A stretch of DNA of 23,535 nucleotides from Pseudomonadota bacterium. Its GTDB lineage: Bacteria; Pseudomonadota; Alphaproteobacteria; Azospirillales; Azospirillaceae. The DNA lies in contig JAEZPL010000708.1 in the NCBI GenBank assembly GCA_023413605.1, positions 1-23,535 of the forward strand. The letters run 5' to 3'. The position numbers were made by a program, and so were the translations under genes. Shown one piece after another: positions 1 to 6,986 of this stretch (positions are counted from its first letter, which is position 1; each line of letters begins with the position of its first letter). The notes below the pieces were generated by a model, which was not told the DNA's origin, searched no databases, and saw only the letters and a list, made by a program, of their open reading frames with translations.

Positions 1-2
1 AC

Positions 3-59
3 ATCAACTGGGTCGTGCCCGAGGGCGGCGGCGGGCCCAACTATCCCGGCGGCATGTGA
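3..59 (+). CDS. C-terminal end of an unidentified protein (partial)
   Basis: An open frame enters from the left edge and stops at TGA 57-59. It encodes a short glycine/proline-rich tail (INWVVPEGGGGPNYPGGM). The next gene starts 16 bases later with its own ribosome binding site, so the two could be co-transcribed. Too little is visible to name a family, and it may be a chance open frame. Confidence 0.35.
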   Translation: MNWVVPEGGGGPNYPGGM

Positions 60-75
60 CGGGGAGGTCGCTGAC

Positions 76-522
76 ATGCGCCTGATCGTCTGCGGTGGCA
101 CGAATTACCGGTTCACGCCGTCCGACCACGCTCGACTGGATGCGTTGCATGCGGAGCGGGGGATCACTTCCATGGTGTCGGCCGGCGGCCCGGGTGCGGA
201 ACTCGGCGGCGAGTTTTGGGCCGCGATGCGGGGCATCGCCATTCGCCGAATACCCGGTGACGAACACCGGGCGAGGAGTTCTTGTGGTCCGTGGGCCGAG
301 GCAGACCTTTCTGAAATCGCCGATGCCGTTGTCGTGTTCCCTGGCGATCGAACGCTGCGTGAATTTGCGCAAACGGCCGTGGCCGCCGGGCTGACGGTGC
401 ACGACTGGCGAACGGAAGCGGATTGGCTGGCCATCGACAATGTTGTCGCCGACCGGTTTCTGGACCCGTCCTTCTTCCGCCGAAGCCCCTCCAGATGGCC
501 CGATCAGCCGTGTCGAACGTGA
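76..522 (+). CDS. SLOG-fold protein, DUF2493/YspA-like
   Basis: The 148-residue product begins MRLIVCGGTNYRF, followed by LDALHAERGIT, a glycine-rich SAGGPGAELGGEFWAA stretch, and ADAVVVFPGD near residues 85-95. This order (beta strand plus GG, LHAERGI, GGxxGA, VxFPG) is that of the DUF2493 (YspA, cpYpsA-related) branch of the SLOG superfamily, Rossmann-like proteins thought to bind nucleotides or related ligands. The usual central GPIRN-like segment is replaced by a divergent stretch, and the last 20 residues (FFRRSPSRWPDQPCRT) look like a non-conserved tail. GGGAGG lies 8 bases before the ATG at 76. No substrate can be assigned. The PanD gene follows after 62 bases on the same strand, so co-expression is possible. 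Confidence 0.6.
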   Translation: MRLIVCGGTNYRFTPSDHARLDALHAERGITSMVSAGGPGAELGGEFWAAMRGIAIRRIPGDEHRARSSCGPWAEADLSEIADAVVVFPGDRTLREFAQTAVAAGLTVHDWRTEADWLAIDNVVADRFLDPSFFRRSPSRWPDQPCRT

Positions 523-584
523 GGGGGTGAACTTGGGTTCGCCGACCGTAGGAGTGCTTTCCCCAAGGAGGAGAAACGAGCGGC

Positions 585-1007
585 ATGATCAAGGTTGTTC
601 GGGCGAAGCTGCACGGCATTCGAGTCACCGATGCGAATCTGAATTATCACGGCTCCATCACGCTCGACCCCGAGCATTGCGAGGCCGTGGGTGTCCTGCC
701 ACTGGAGTTCGTGGAGATCTGGAACAAGAATTCCGGCGCGCGGATCAGCACATATGTGATCTACGGCGAGCGTGGCTCGCGTTGCTGCGTTCTGAATGGT
801 TCGGCGGCACGAACCTGCCAAGTTGGCGACGAGATCATCATCGCCGCCTCTTTGTACTGCCAACCTGCGGAGATCGCGTCCCTGAAGCCGCGCGTGCTGA
901 CCTTTCACCCAGACAACCAAGTGGACGACACTTTGGTGTACAGCGTCACCGATCATGGCGATGGACGTTACGATTTCAGAATCCTGGACCTCGCAAGTTT
1001 GAATTGA
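585..1007 (+). CDS. panD: aspartate 1-decarboxylase proenzyme (PanD)
   Basis: PanD converts L-aspartate to beta-alanine, the precursor of pantothenate and coenzyme A. It is made as a proenzyme that cleaves itself at Gly-Ser to create a pyruvoyl cofactor. The site is visible as YHGS with G23-S24. Residues matching the E. coli active site are all present, shifted by one: K8, H10, Y21, W46, R53, T56, Y57 and N71 (TYVIYGERGS, VLNGSAA). At 140 residues it is longer than the usual 120-130 because of a C-terminal extension after residue 115. AAGGAGG about 12 bases before the ATG supports the start. The next gene is an MFS exporter on the same strand; no panB or panC is nearby, so this may be a second, specialised copy. 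Its base composition seems lower in GC than the core of the window. Confidence 0.92.
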   Translation: MIKVVRAKLHGIRVTDANLNYHGSITLDPEHCEAVGVLPLEFVEIWNKNSGARISTYVIYGERGSRCCVLNGSAARTCQVGDEIIIAASLYCQPAEIASLKPRVLTFHPDNQVDDTLVYSVTDHGDGRYDFRILDLASLN

Positions 1008-1171
1008 CTTTGAACGAGAGCATTCAGTCAACAGAGACCATAATGGGTGCATGTACAATGTTTGACGAAGATGACCGGCCGCGTTCTTTGCCGAAGCTAG
1101 ATTGATTGTACAGGCTCGGCGCTCGCGACAGGGTGCTTTCCAGCTGTACTGAATGAGAGGTTCAGCACATA

Positions 1172-2389
1172 ATGGTCTTTGATCCTGGTAGTGGCGCGCC
1201 GTCCAATGCACATCAGAATCATCCCGCTCGTGCCCATATTTGGTTCCTGGCCGTAATCACCTTCAGCGGGACATTGGCAATGCACATTTTCGTGCCAGCG
1301 TTGCCAATTGTCGCGGTGGACTTTGATGCCAGCGCAGGTTTGGTGCAACTCACGCTGAGTTCCTACATCGCCGGCTTGGCGCTCGGCCAACTCGTTTACG
1401 GTCCCATATCGGACCGTTTTGGGCGCCGGCCCGTTCTCGTGGCGGGCATGATCGTTTATGCTCTTGCCAGCCTTGCCGCCTTGTGCGCGCCAACAATCCA
1501 CACTCTGATCATCGCCAGACTCTTCCAGGCGCTGGGGGGGTGTTCCGGCCTCGTGTTGGGACGGGCGATCGTTCGCGACAATGCGTCGGACAACGACGTC
1601 GCCAAGAACCTGTCATTGATGAATCTGATGGTGGTGATCGGGCCGGGGCTCTCGCCGCTCGTCGGATCAGCCCTTGTCGAGACTGCGGGATGGCGGTCCA
1701 TATTCGTTGCGCTGTTCGGTCTTGGCGTGTTGAACCTGCTGCTGATTTGGCGCCTCCTGCCGGAAAGTCGCAGCAGCGACGACAATGGCATGCGCACGGT
1801 GCTGCGCAACTACGCCGGCCTGCTCAAGTCGCCTCGATTCTTGGGATTGACGATTGGAGGCGGCTGCGCGACGACCTCCTTTTACGCATTCATTGGCGCG
1901 GCTCCGTTCATTTTTGTCGATCAACTCAACAGGCCGATGAGTGAAGTTGGATTTTATCTGGCGCTGAATATCGCAGGGGTTTGGTTCGGCAGTCTGACGG
2001 CAAATCGAATGGTCGGCCGCGTTGCTGCCGGGCGGCTTATGGTGATTGGCAGCATTCTCAGTTGCACGGGCGCGGCAATATTCCTTTTTTCAGCAAGCTC
2101 TGGCTCACTCGATCTGCCCTTCACCCTGCTGCCTGTGTTGCTGCTTGCCTATGGGGCGGGCATCGCATCGCCAACGGCTTTGGCGGAGGCCTTGAGCGTC
2201 AATCCACTGGCTGCCGGTTCGGCGTCCGGACTCTATGGCTTCGCCCAGATGAGCATCGGTGCCGTGTGTGCGTCCTTGGTGTCCATCGGGGGAAACCCGG
2301 CCCTGGCTGCTGGAACGGTTATGTTCGTCGCCGGGATTTTGGCGCAACTGTCCTTTTGGATGGCTCAGCGGGCGGTCTTTAAAAGATGA
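1172..2389 (+). CDS. MFS drug-resistance transporter, Bcr/CflA family
   Basis: This 405-residue inner-membrane protein resembles the Bcr/CflA branch of the major facilitator superfamily, proton-driven exporters of drugs and small metabolites. The first membrane segment ends in MHIFVPALP, a family-typical start. Motif A is visible as GPISDRFGRRPVL (about residues 77-89), followed by ARLFQALGGCSGLVLGRAIVRD, the characteristic fourth-helix region of the family. Hydrophobic segments are enough for 12 membrane helices. The start at 1172 follows a weak GAGAGG. It lies 164 bases after panD and could share its transcript. Stretches are noticeably AT-richer than the surroundings (1921-1980 is 29/60 G+C), which hints at transfer. 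The substrate is unknown; a beta-alanine-derived compound is a guess from context only. Confidence 0.88.
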   Translation: MVFDPGSGAPSNAHQNHPARAHIWFLAVITFSGTLAMHIFVPALPIVAVDFDASAGLVQLTLSSYIAGLALGQLVYGPISDRFGRRPVLVAGMIVYALASLAALCAPTIHTLIIARLFQALGGCSGLVLGRAIVRDNASDNDVAKNLSLMNLMVVIGPGLSPLVGSALVETAGWRSIFVALFGLGVLNLLLIWRLLPESRSSDDNGMRTVLRNYAGLLKSPRFLGLTIGGGCATTSFYAFIGAAPFIFVDQLNRPMSEVGFYLALNIAGVWFGSLTANRMVGRVAAGRLMVIGSILSCTGAAIFLFSASSGSLDLPFTLLPVLLLAYGAGIASPTALAEALSVNPLAAGSASGLYGFAQMSIGAVCASLVSIGGNPALAAGTVMFVAGILAQLSFWMAQRAVFKR

Positions 2390-2445
2390 CCGAAGCCTAC
2401 AGGGCGGATTTGGTCCTGGCGCGAAGCTTCGTGGAATCCCTCATG

Positions 2446-2482
2446 CCGAAGGGGTTTGATGGCTTCCATCAAACCCCTTCGG
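2446..2482. terminator. perfect 17-bp stem hairpin in convergent gap
   Basis: CCGAAGGGGTTTGATGG at 2446-2462 is exactly complementary to 2466-2482, with a 3-base CTT loop. It lies 56 bases past the MFS stop and about 86 bases past the stop of the opposing regulator gene, where a bidirectional terminator is expected. There is no T-run on either side, so it is not a textbook intrinsic terminator. Confidence 0.55.
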
Positions 2483-2495
2483 TTCAAACCCGGCA

Positions 2496-2570
2496 GCACA
2501 TGGCGCAGCCATGTGCGAAAGGGTGATGCGGCCGGCCGATCATGGAAACCTTCATGCGCCGGCCGTATCA
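2496..2570. repeat. two further inverted repeats in the same gap
   Basis: GCACATGGC (2496-2504) pairs exactly with 2508-2516 around a GCA loop. TGATGCGGCCGG (2524-2535) pairs with 2559-2570 with one mismatch; its right arm includes the stop codon of the response regulator. With the 17-bp hairpin just upstream, three stem-loops occupy about 125 bases. They may jointly block read-through between the converging genes, or be a decayed repetitive extragenic element. Confidence 0.5.
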
Positions 2571-3194
2571 CTCGATGTGCATCCAGAGACGCATGAGCTC
2601 CGGGACGGTGCGGATATCGAGTTTGCTCAGGATGTTCGCGCGGTGCGTCTCCACCGTACGGACGCCGATCCCGAGGCGGGTCGCGATGGTCTTGTTGGCG
2701 CAGCCCTCGACCATCAGTTCGGCGACATCCCGTTCACGGGGACTCAGAAGGGCCAGCTTCGCCAGAGCGGACGCCGCCGCGGAGCGGTCACGGCGCTGGT
2801 GGGCGTCGCGTTGCAGAGCCTCGTGGATGCGGCGCAGGAAAACGCCATCGTCGAATGGCTTCTCCAGAAAATCGACGGCTCCGGCCCGAAAGGCGGTGAC
2901 GGCGGAGCTGACCTCGCCATGGGCGGTGATGATGATGACCGGCAGGCCACAGCCGCGCCGGGACAGCTCCTCCTGAAGCTCAAGTCCGTCCATGAAGGGC
3001 ATGCGAAGGTCGGCCACCACGCAACCCGGCTGCTCCGGACTGTAGCGGTGCAGGAATTCCAAAGCGTTGCCGAACGTGCGCACGGACAGGCCCGCCACTT
3101 CGACCAGAGCGGCAAGCGCGTCCCGAACGGCCGCGTCGTCGTCGATGATGAAGACGGTCGGCTCCGCCAGGGAAGGCCTATTGGATTCGGTCAT
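2568..3194 (-). CDS. FixJ/NarL-type response regulator
   Basis: The 208-residue product has an N-terminal receiver domain with acidic pocket IIDDD (residues 16-20), phospho-acceptor D62 in VVADLRMP, the ITAHGE switch region and the LEKPF lysine. A LuxR-type helix-turn-helix follows (LSPRERDVAELMVEGCANKTIA, then VRTVETHRANILSKL). Phosphorylation by the adjacent kinase should drive DNA binding. I chose the ATG at 3194, 12 residues before the receiver strand, which overlaps the 3' end of the kinase gene by 17 bases and suggests translational coupling. An in-frame ATG 15 bases earlier (3209) is possible. The open frame continues far upstream inside the kinase gene, but that extension is only a shadow. 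The domain order and length fit FixJ; the target genes are unknown. Confidence 0.93.
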   Translation of the reverse strand: MTESNRPSLAEPTVFIIDDDAAVRDALAALVEVAGLSVRTFGNALEFLHRYSPEQPGCVVADLRMPFMDGLELQEELSRRGCGLPVIIITAHGEVSSAVTAFRAGAVDFLEKPFDDGVFLRRIHEALQRDAHQRRDRSAAASALAKLALLSPRERDVAELMVEGCANKTIATRLGIGVRTVETHRANILSKLDIRTVPELMRLWMHIE

Positions 3195-4842
3195 GGGACG
3201 GCCGGTCATCTGGACGCGCTGAGGGCAGAAACACCTGGAAAACGGAGCCATTCGCGCCGGTGCGGGCCAGCCACAGCCTGCCGCCGTGCCTTTCGACGAT
3301 CGAGCGGCAAATCGGCAGGCCAAGCCCCATCCCTGCCGGCTTCGTGGTCGCGAACGGCGAGTACAGGTGGTCGACCATACCGGCCGCCACGCCGGGGCCG
3401 GAGTCCTCGACCTCGAAGGTGAGGCCATCGGGGGGCGCGGCTCGAACACGGAGGACGACCTCGCGCACGGGGCTGCCGGCCGCGGCGATGGCTTCGATGC
3501 TGTTGTGCACGAGGTTGAGCAGGACCTGCTCGATCTGGATACGGTCGCACAGCACGAAGGGAAGCGGCTCCACCATGTCCACCCGCAGCTGGACCCTGTT
3601 GTAGGCCGCGTCCCCTCGCGCCAGCGTCAGCGTTTCACGCACGATCTCGGCGGCCGATTCCGGCGCCAACTGAAGCGACCCCTTGCTCAGGAAGGTGCGC
3701 AGGCCCCGAATGACCTCGCCGGCCCGCTCCGCCTGGGTCACCGCCTTGTCGATGAGTTCCTGGGCACGGGGCGGAGCGTCGGCGCCTTCCAGGACCCGCT
3801 GGGCGGCGCGCGCGTAGCTGATCGACGCAAGCAGCGGCTGGTTCAGCTCATGGGCCAGGGCGGACGCCATTTCTCCGGTCACGGCGAGGCGGGCGATGTG
3901 GGCCAACTCGGTCTGGTGCTCGCGCAGGCGGATCTCGATCTCGCGCCGCTCGCTGACCAGAGCGCCGAGGAACAGGGCCGTGATGGCCAGCGCCAGCATC
4001 AGCGTCTGGTGGTAGATCACGGCGTGCAGGGGAAATCCGATGGCCTGCAAGCCGGCGATCAGGCCGCTCTGTATGGCCAGGGCCGCCAGCACCGCCCCCG
4101 ACAGCCCGTGCGACACGGCCACCCAGACGAGGGGAAGGAACAGGACGTAAAACAGGTTCAACTGGCCATCGGCGATGGGCAGGAAGACCAGCAGGAGAGC
4201 CGCGGCGATTGCGGCCGTCTGGGCGGCGGAGGGTGTCTTCGGCACGCTCCAGGCGGGCGTCTTCTCCGGGCGGTACAGCAGGAGCAGCAACGGAGTGACC
4301 ACGGCAATGCCGATGGCATCACCCAGCCAGTACTGGAACGCCAGCATCGGCAGGTCGGCCGCCGCGAGGGCGCCGTCCAGGACGAACACGCCGACAAAGG
4401 CGGGGGCCACGACGGCGGCGCTCAGGAAGGTCACGCCGACCAGCCAGCCGACGTCCCGCACCCGGTGGAGCGCCAGATCGATCGCCACCTTGTGGCGCAG
4501 CACATGGGCGGCGGCTCCATACCCGGCGACGATGACGAGATTCGAGACCAGCAGGGACGCGATCGACGCGGGATGCCCGCGCACCACCAGATCGGCCAGG
4601 ACCAGCGTGGCATAGACCATCGGCACGCCGCGTGCCCCGGTCCACAGCAACAGGGCCATGTACAGTCCGGCCGGCGGGTTCCAGGGGGTGATGTTCAGGC
4701 TTGGGCGCGGGTGGATGAAGGTCAGCCAGTCGATGGGCAGATAGGCCGCCAGGAAGGCAAGCGACAGCACGAGCATGTCCCTGCCGCTCGGGACGGCCGG
4801 GAATGAGGCTCCGATGGTGCGGCTGGCGGGCATGAACGGCAT
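3178..4842 (-). CDS. MASE1-domain sensor histidine kinase, FixL-like transmitter
   Basis: This 554-residue membrane kinase opens with an N-terminal MASE1-like sensor of about eight hydrophobic segments (residues 25-295), including the MASE1-like stretch NITPWNPPAGLYMALLLWTG. A short coiled linker leads to the dimerisation domain with the H-box ALAHELNQPL and phospho-accepting H331. The ATPase domain shows an N-box (LLNLVHNSIEAI, N447), G1 box EDSGPGV (479-485), F-box YSPFATTKPAG and G2 GMGLGLPI (504-511). HELNQPL and this ATP lid are typical of FixL/DctB-type HPK4 kinases. No PAS or haem domain is present, so it is not an oxygen-sensing FixL; the MASE1 ligand is unknown. It is transcribed before, and overlaps, the regulator gene. 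The glutamate dehydrogenase gene upstream is on the same strand, but a hairpin lies between them. Confidence 0.93.
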   Translation of the reverse strand: MPFMPASRTIGASFPAVPSGRDMLVLSLAFLAAYLPIDWLTFIHPRPSLNITPWNPPAGLYMALLLWTGARGVPMVYATLVLADLVVRGHPASIASLLVSNLVIVAGYGAAAHVLRHKVAIDLALHRVRDVGWLVGVTFLSAAVVAPAFVGVFVLDGALAAADLPMLAFQYWLGDAIGIAVVTPLLLLLYRPEKTPAWSVPKTPSAAQTAAIAAALLLVFLPIADGQLNLFYVLFLPLVWVAVSHGLSGAVLAALAIQSGLIAGLQAIGFPLHAVIYHQTLMLALAITALFLGALVSERREIEIRLREHQTELAHIARLAVTGEMASALAHELNQPLLASISYARAAQRVLEGADAPPRAQELIDKAVTQAERAGEVIRGLRTFLSKGSLQLAPESAAEIVRETLTLARGDAAYNRVQLRVDMVEPLPFVLCDRIQIEQVLLNLVHNSIEAIAAAGSPVREVVLRVRAAPPDGLTFEVEDSGPGVAAGMVDHLYSPFATTKPAGMGLGLPICRSIVERHGGRLWLARTGANGSVFQVFLPSARPDDRPSHDRIQ

Positions 4843-4917
4843 TCCAGGGCAGTCCTTCGGGGCGGCACGCGTGACAACGACCGGACTATACCGCCGCTCG
4901 CCGGATTCATCTATTCC

Positions 4918-4947
4918 AAGGACGGGAGCCCGCGGGCTCCCGTCCTT
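4918..4947. terminator. terminator-like hairpin downstream of gdhA
   Basis: AAGGACGGGAGCC (4918-4930) is perfectly complementary to 4935-4947 around CGCG. It sits 12 bases past the stop of the minus-strand glutamate dehydrogenase gene and about 75 bases before the kinase start, so it should end the gdhA transcript and separate the two units. The T-run on the minus strand is only two bases, so efficiency is uncertain. Confidence 0.7.
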
Positions 4948-4959
4948 GCGTCTGTGATG

Positions 4960-6219
4960 TCAGCCGACGAAGAACGGCTGCGTCCCGTGCGCCGCAATGG
5001 CGCTCGACAGCCGTTCCAGCGCGTGGGCATAGGCGGCGGTGCGCATGGAGATGCCCTTGGCCGACCGCATGTCCCACACCCGGCGGCCCTCGGTCTCCAT
5101 GATCGCACGGAGGCGCTCATGAATCTCGTTCAGGTTCCAGTAGTAGCCCTGGCGGTTCTGCACCCACTCGAAATAGGAAACCGTCACACCGCCGGCGTTC
5201 GCCAGGATGTCGGGCAGCACGATGGTGCCGGCCCCCTCCAGGATACGGTCGGCCTCCGGGGTGATCGGGCCGTTGGCGAGTTCCAGAACGATCCGGGCAT
5301 TGATGTAGCCGGCGTTGCCCTTGTGGATCTGATCCTCCAGGGCCGCGGGGACCAGAACCTCGCACGGCGTGCCCAGCAGCTCGGTCTCGGAGACGACGCG
5401 GGCACCGCCCCCGGTGTAGGACGTGACCGAGCCGCCGCGTTCCTTCGCCGCTTGCACGGCAAGGGGATCCAGGCCGTCCTCGCAAACGATCGCCCCCCGC
5501 GAGTCCGACAGGCCGACGATCCGGTAACCGTCGGCGTGCAGCAGGCGGGCGATGTGGAAGCCGGCGTTGCCGTAGCCCTGGACCACGACGCGCTTGGCCG
5601 AACCGGCCAGGCCGAGGTCTTCTTCCAGGTGCTTGATCAGGTAATAGCCGCCGCGGGCCGTCGCGTCGTCGCGACCGAGGGAACCGCCGAGCGGCAGGGG
5701 CTTGCCGGTGATGACGGCCGGGCTCGGCTGGCGGACGATGGAGCTGTACTCGTCGGCCATCCAGCCCATGATCATGGAATTTGTGTAGACGTCCGGCGCC
5801 GGGATGTCGCGGTCGGGGCCGATCATGCCGGCGAAGGCCTGCACGTAGGCCCGCGACAGGCGCTCCAGTTCCGATTTGGACAGGCTGTGCGGATCGACCT
5901 TCACCGCGCCCTTGCCGCCGCCGTAGGGCAGGTTCATCACCGCGCACTTGAAGGTCATCCAGAACGCCAGCGTGGTCACTTCCTCCACGTTGGAACTCGG
6001 ATGGAAGCGGATGCCGCCCTTGGTCGGGCCGCGGGTGTCATCGTAGCGGCAGCGCCATGCCGGGAAGGAGCGACGCGACCCGTCGTCCATGCGCACGGAC
6101 AGGCGGACGCTCAGGGTTTCCTTGGCGTATTTCAGCTTCTCAAGAACCTCCGAATCCACCTCAACGTGCTTCGCGGCTTCATCCAGGCGGCTCAGCGCCC
6201 CCGAAAGCAGATCGTCCAT
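4960..6219 (-). CDS. gdhA: glutamate dehydrogenase (Glu/Leu/Phe/Val family)
   Basis: The enzyme interconverts glutamate and 2-oxoglutarate plus ammonia with NAD(P) in the cytoplasm. The 419-residue length is typical. Visible motifs: KGGIRFHP (67-74), MTFKCAVMNLPYGGGKGA with the catalytic lysine K103, GPDRDIPAPDVYTN with the catalytic aspartate D143, and the dinucleotide-binding GYGNAG (215-220). The LANAGGVTVSYFEWVQN segment near the C-terminus is also family-typical. A substrate shift to another amino acid cannot be excluded by eye. A GGGGAAAG-like Shine-Dalgarno sequence lies upstream of the ATG at 6219. Transcription must start in the 297-base divergent region shared with the Rnk-like gene, which holds two matching palindromes. 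Glutamate is a counter-ion for potassium, relevant to the Kup gene further along. Confidence 0.93.
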   Translation of the reverse strand: MDDLLSGALSRLDEAAKHVEVDSEVLEKLKYAKETLSVRLSVRMDDGSRRSFPAWRCRYDDTRGPTKGGIRFHPSSNVEEVTTLAFWMTFKCAVMNLPYGGGKGAVKVDPHSLSKSELERLSRAYVQAFAGMIGPDRDIPAPDVYTNSMIMGWMADEYSSIVRQPSPAVITGKPLPLGGSLGRDDATARGGYYLIKHLEEDLGLAGSAKRVVVQGYGNAGFHIARLLHADGYRIVGLSDSRGAIVCEDGLDPLAVQAAKERGGSVTSYTGGGARVVSETELLGTPCEVLVPAALEDQIHKGNAGYINARIVLELANGPITPEADRILEGAGTIVLPDILANAGGVTVSYFEWVQNRQGYYWNLNEIHERLRAIMETEGRRVWDMRSAKGISMRTAAYAHALERLSSAIAAHGTQPFFVG

Positions 6220-6348
6220 CGTGTCTTTCCCCTATGGTTTCGGTCAGGAGCGCCGAAGGTGCGCCGCAATTCCGTCCTGGAAAATTCGGCTTACGCCCCT
6301 AAGGCAAATGCCGGCCTTTTCTACTGGGGAATAATCCGGATCGAAATA

Positions 6349-6364
6349 TCCGTAACAATACGGA
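6349..6364. promoter_or_regulatory. operator-like palindrome TCCGTA-N4-TACGGA, copy 1
   Basis: This is a perfect 6-bp dyad with a 4-base spacer (ACAA), 130 bases upstream of the gdhA ATG on the minus strand. An identical dyad with the same spacing lies 76 bases away at 6425-6440. It is a likely binding site for a dimeric regulator; which one is unknown. Confidence 0.6.
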
Positions 6365-6424
6365 ACGACGGTAACCCATTGAAAAATCTGGAGAACTTTT
6401 CTCATCTCTGCCGGTTGGGCGTAT

Positions 6425-6440
6425 TCCGTAATGATACGGA
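6425..6440. promoter_or_regulatory. operator-like palindrome TCCGTA-N4-TACGGA, copy 2
   Basis: This second copy has spacer ATGA and lies 77 bases upstream of the Rnk-like ATG at 6517. Centre-to-centre distance from copy 1 is 76 bp, about seven helical turns, which would suit looping or cooperative binding across the divergent promoters. A further small dyad GAGAA-CTT-TTCTC lies between them at 6391-6403. I could not pick convincing -35/-10 boxes. Confidence 0.6.
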
Positions 6441-6516
6441 TGGCGGCCGGCGATGCGCGTGGGCGAGAATTCGCCCCGGCCTGCATCGCACTCGCCGCTC
6501 AATCGAGGACGCAACG

Positions 6517-6909
6517 ATGATCGAGGGAACTGACCGACCGCTGATCTGGATCGGGCGCACGGACTACGGCCGCCTGTTGCGGGCCATGGATCGTCTGGCC
6601 GATCAGGCGCCGGATGTGTCGGCGTTCCTCTCCCGGGAACTGGAGCGCGCGATCGTCCGCCCGGAAGGCGATCTGCCCCGGACAATCGTGCGCATGGGCA
6701 GCCGCGTGCTGTTTCGCCGCGACGACGACGTGCAGTCCGAATGGGGCGAACTGGTGTATCCGGACGAATTGCCGACCGAAGGCCAGATCACCGTCGCGTC
6801 ACCTCTGGGCGTGGCCTTGCTCGGCCTCCGGGAGGGCGCGCGCATGCCTTACAGCGATGCGGACGGAACAACGCGCTGGCTGTCGGTGGAGCGTGTTCTG
6901 CCGGCCTGA
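6517..6909 (+). CDS. Rnk-like GreA/GreB C-terminal domain protein
   Basis: This 130-residue protein resembles Rnk (regulator of nucleoside diphosphate kinase), a Gre-factor relative that binds RNA polymerase. An N-terminal helical part (IGRTDYGRLLRAMDRLADQ ...) is followed by a GreA/GreB-type C-terminal beta domain: VRMGSRVLFRRDDD, GELVYPDE, ITVASPLGVALLGLREGARMPY. In Rnk the coiled-coil arm is short and lacks the Gre cleavage activity; the length here fits that. It is more divergent than the second copy at 7953-8390. The ATG at 6517 follows CGAGGA; the much longer open frame upstream only runs through the antisense of gdhA. It is divergent from gdhA across two palindromes. It converges with mscS after 77 bases that hold no clear terminator. 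Confidence 0.82.
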   Translation: MIEGTDRPLIWIGRTDYGRLLRAMDRLADQAPDVSAFLSRELERAIVRPEGDLPRTIVRMGSRVLFRRDDDVQSEWGELVYPDELPTEGQITVASPLGVALLGLREGARMPYSDADGTTRWLSVERVLPA

Positions 6910-6986
6910 AACCGCCGGCCTGAACCGCTTCCTCTTTTCCCTTGCGGGAGCCTTGCCGCCGCCCCGATCAATGCCGCAACGGCGTT

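Noticed and set aside
1043..1105. Small frame MGACTMFDEDDRPRSLPKLD between panD and the MFS gene; the MFDEDDRPR start resembles the N-terminus of DUF1192 proteins.
   Set aside because: It stops after 20 codons, has no ribosome binding site, and the sequence after the stop does not match the conserved DUF1192 helix. Likeness over nine residues is not enough.
3286..4806. A 506-codon plus-strand frame opposite the kinase gene.
   Set aside because: It is the antisense of a well-supported kinase gene in GC-rich DNA; the product is a glutamine/histidine/glycine-rich sequence without domain features.
6300..6320. Possible sigma-54 promoter for gdhA (GG ... GC on the minus strand).
   Set aside because: The GG to GC distance is nine bases instead of ten and flanking consensus bases are missing.
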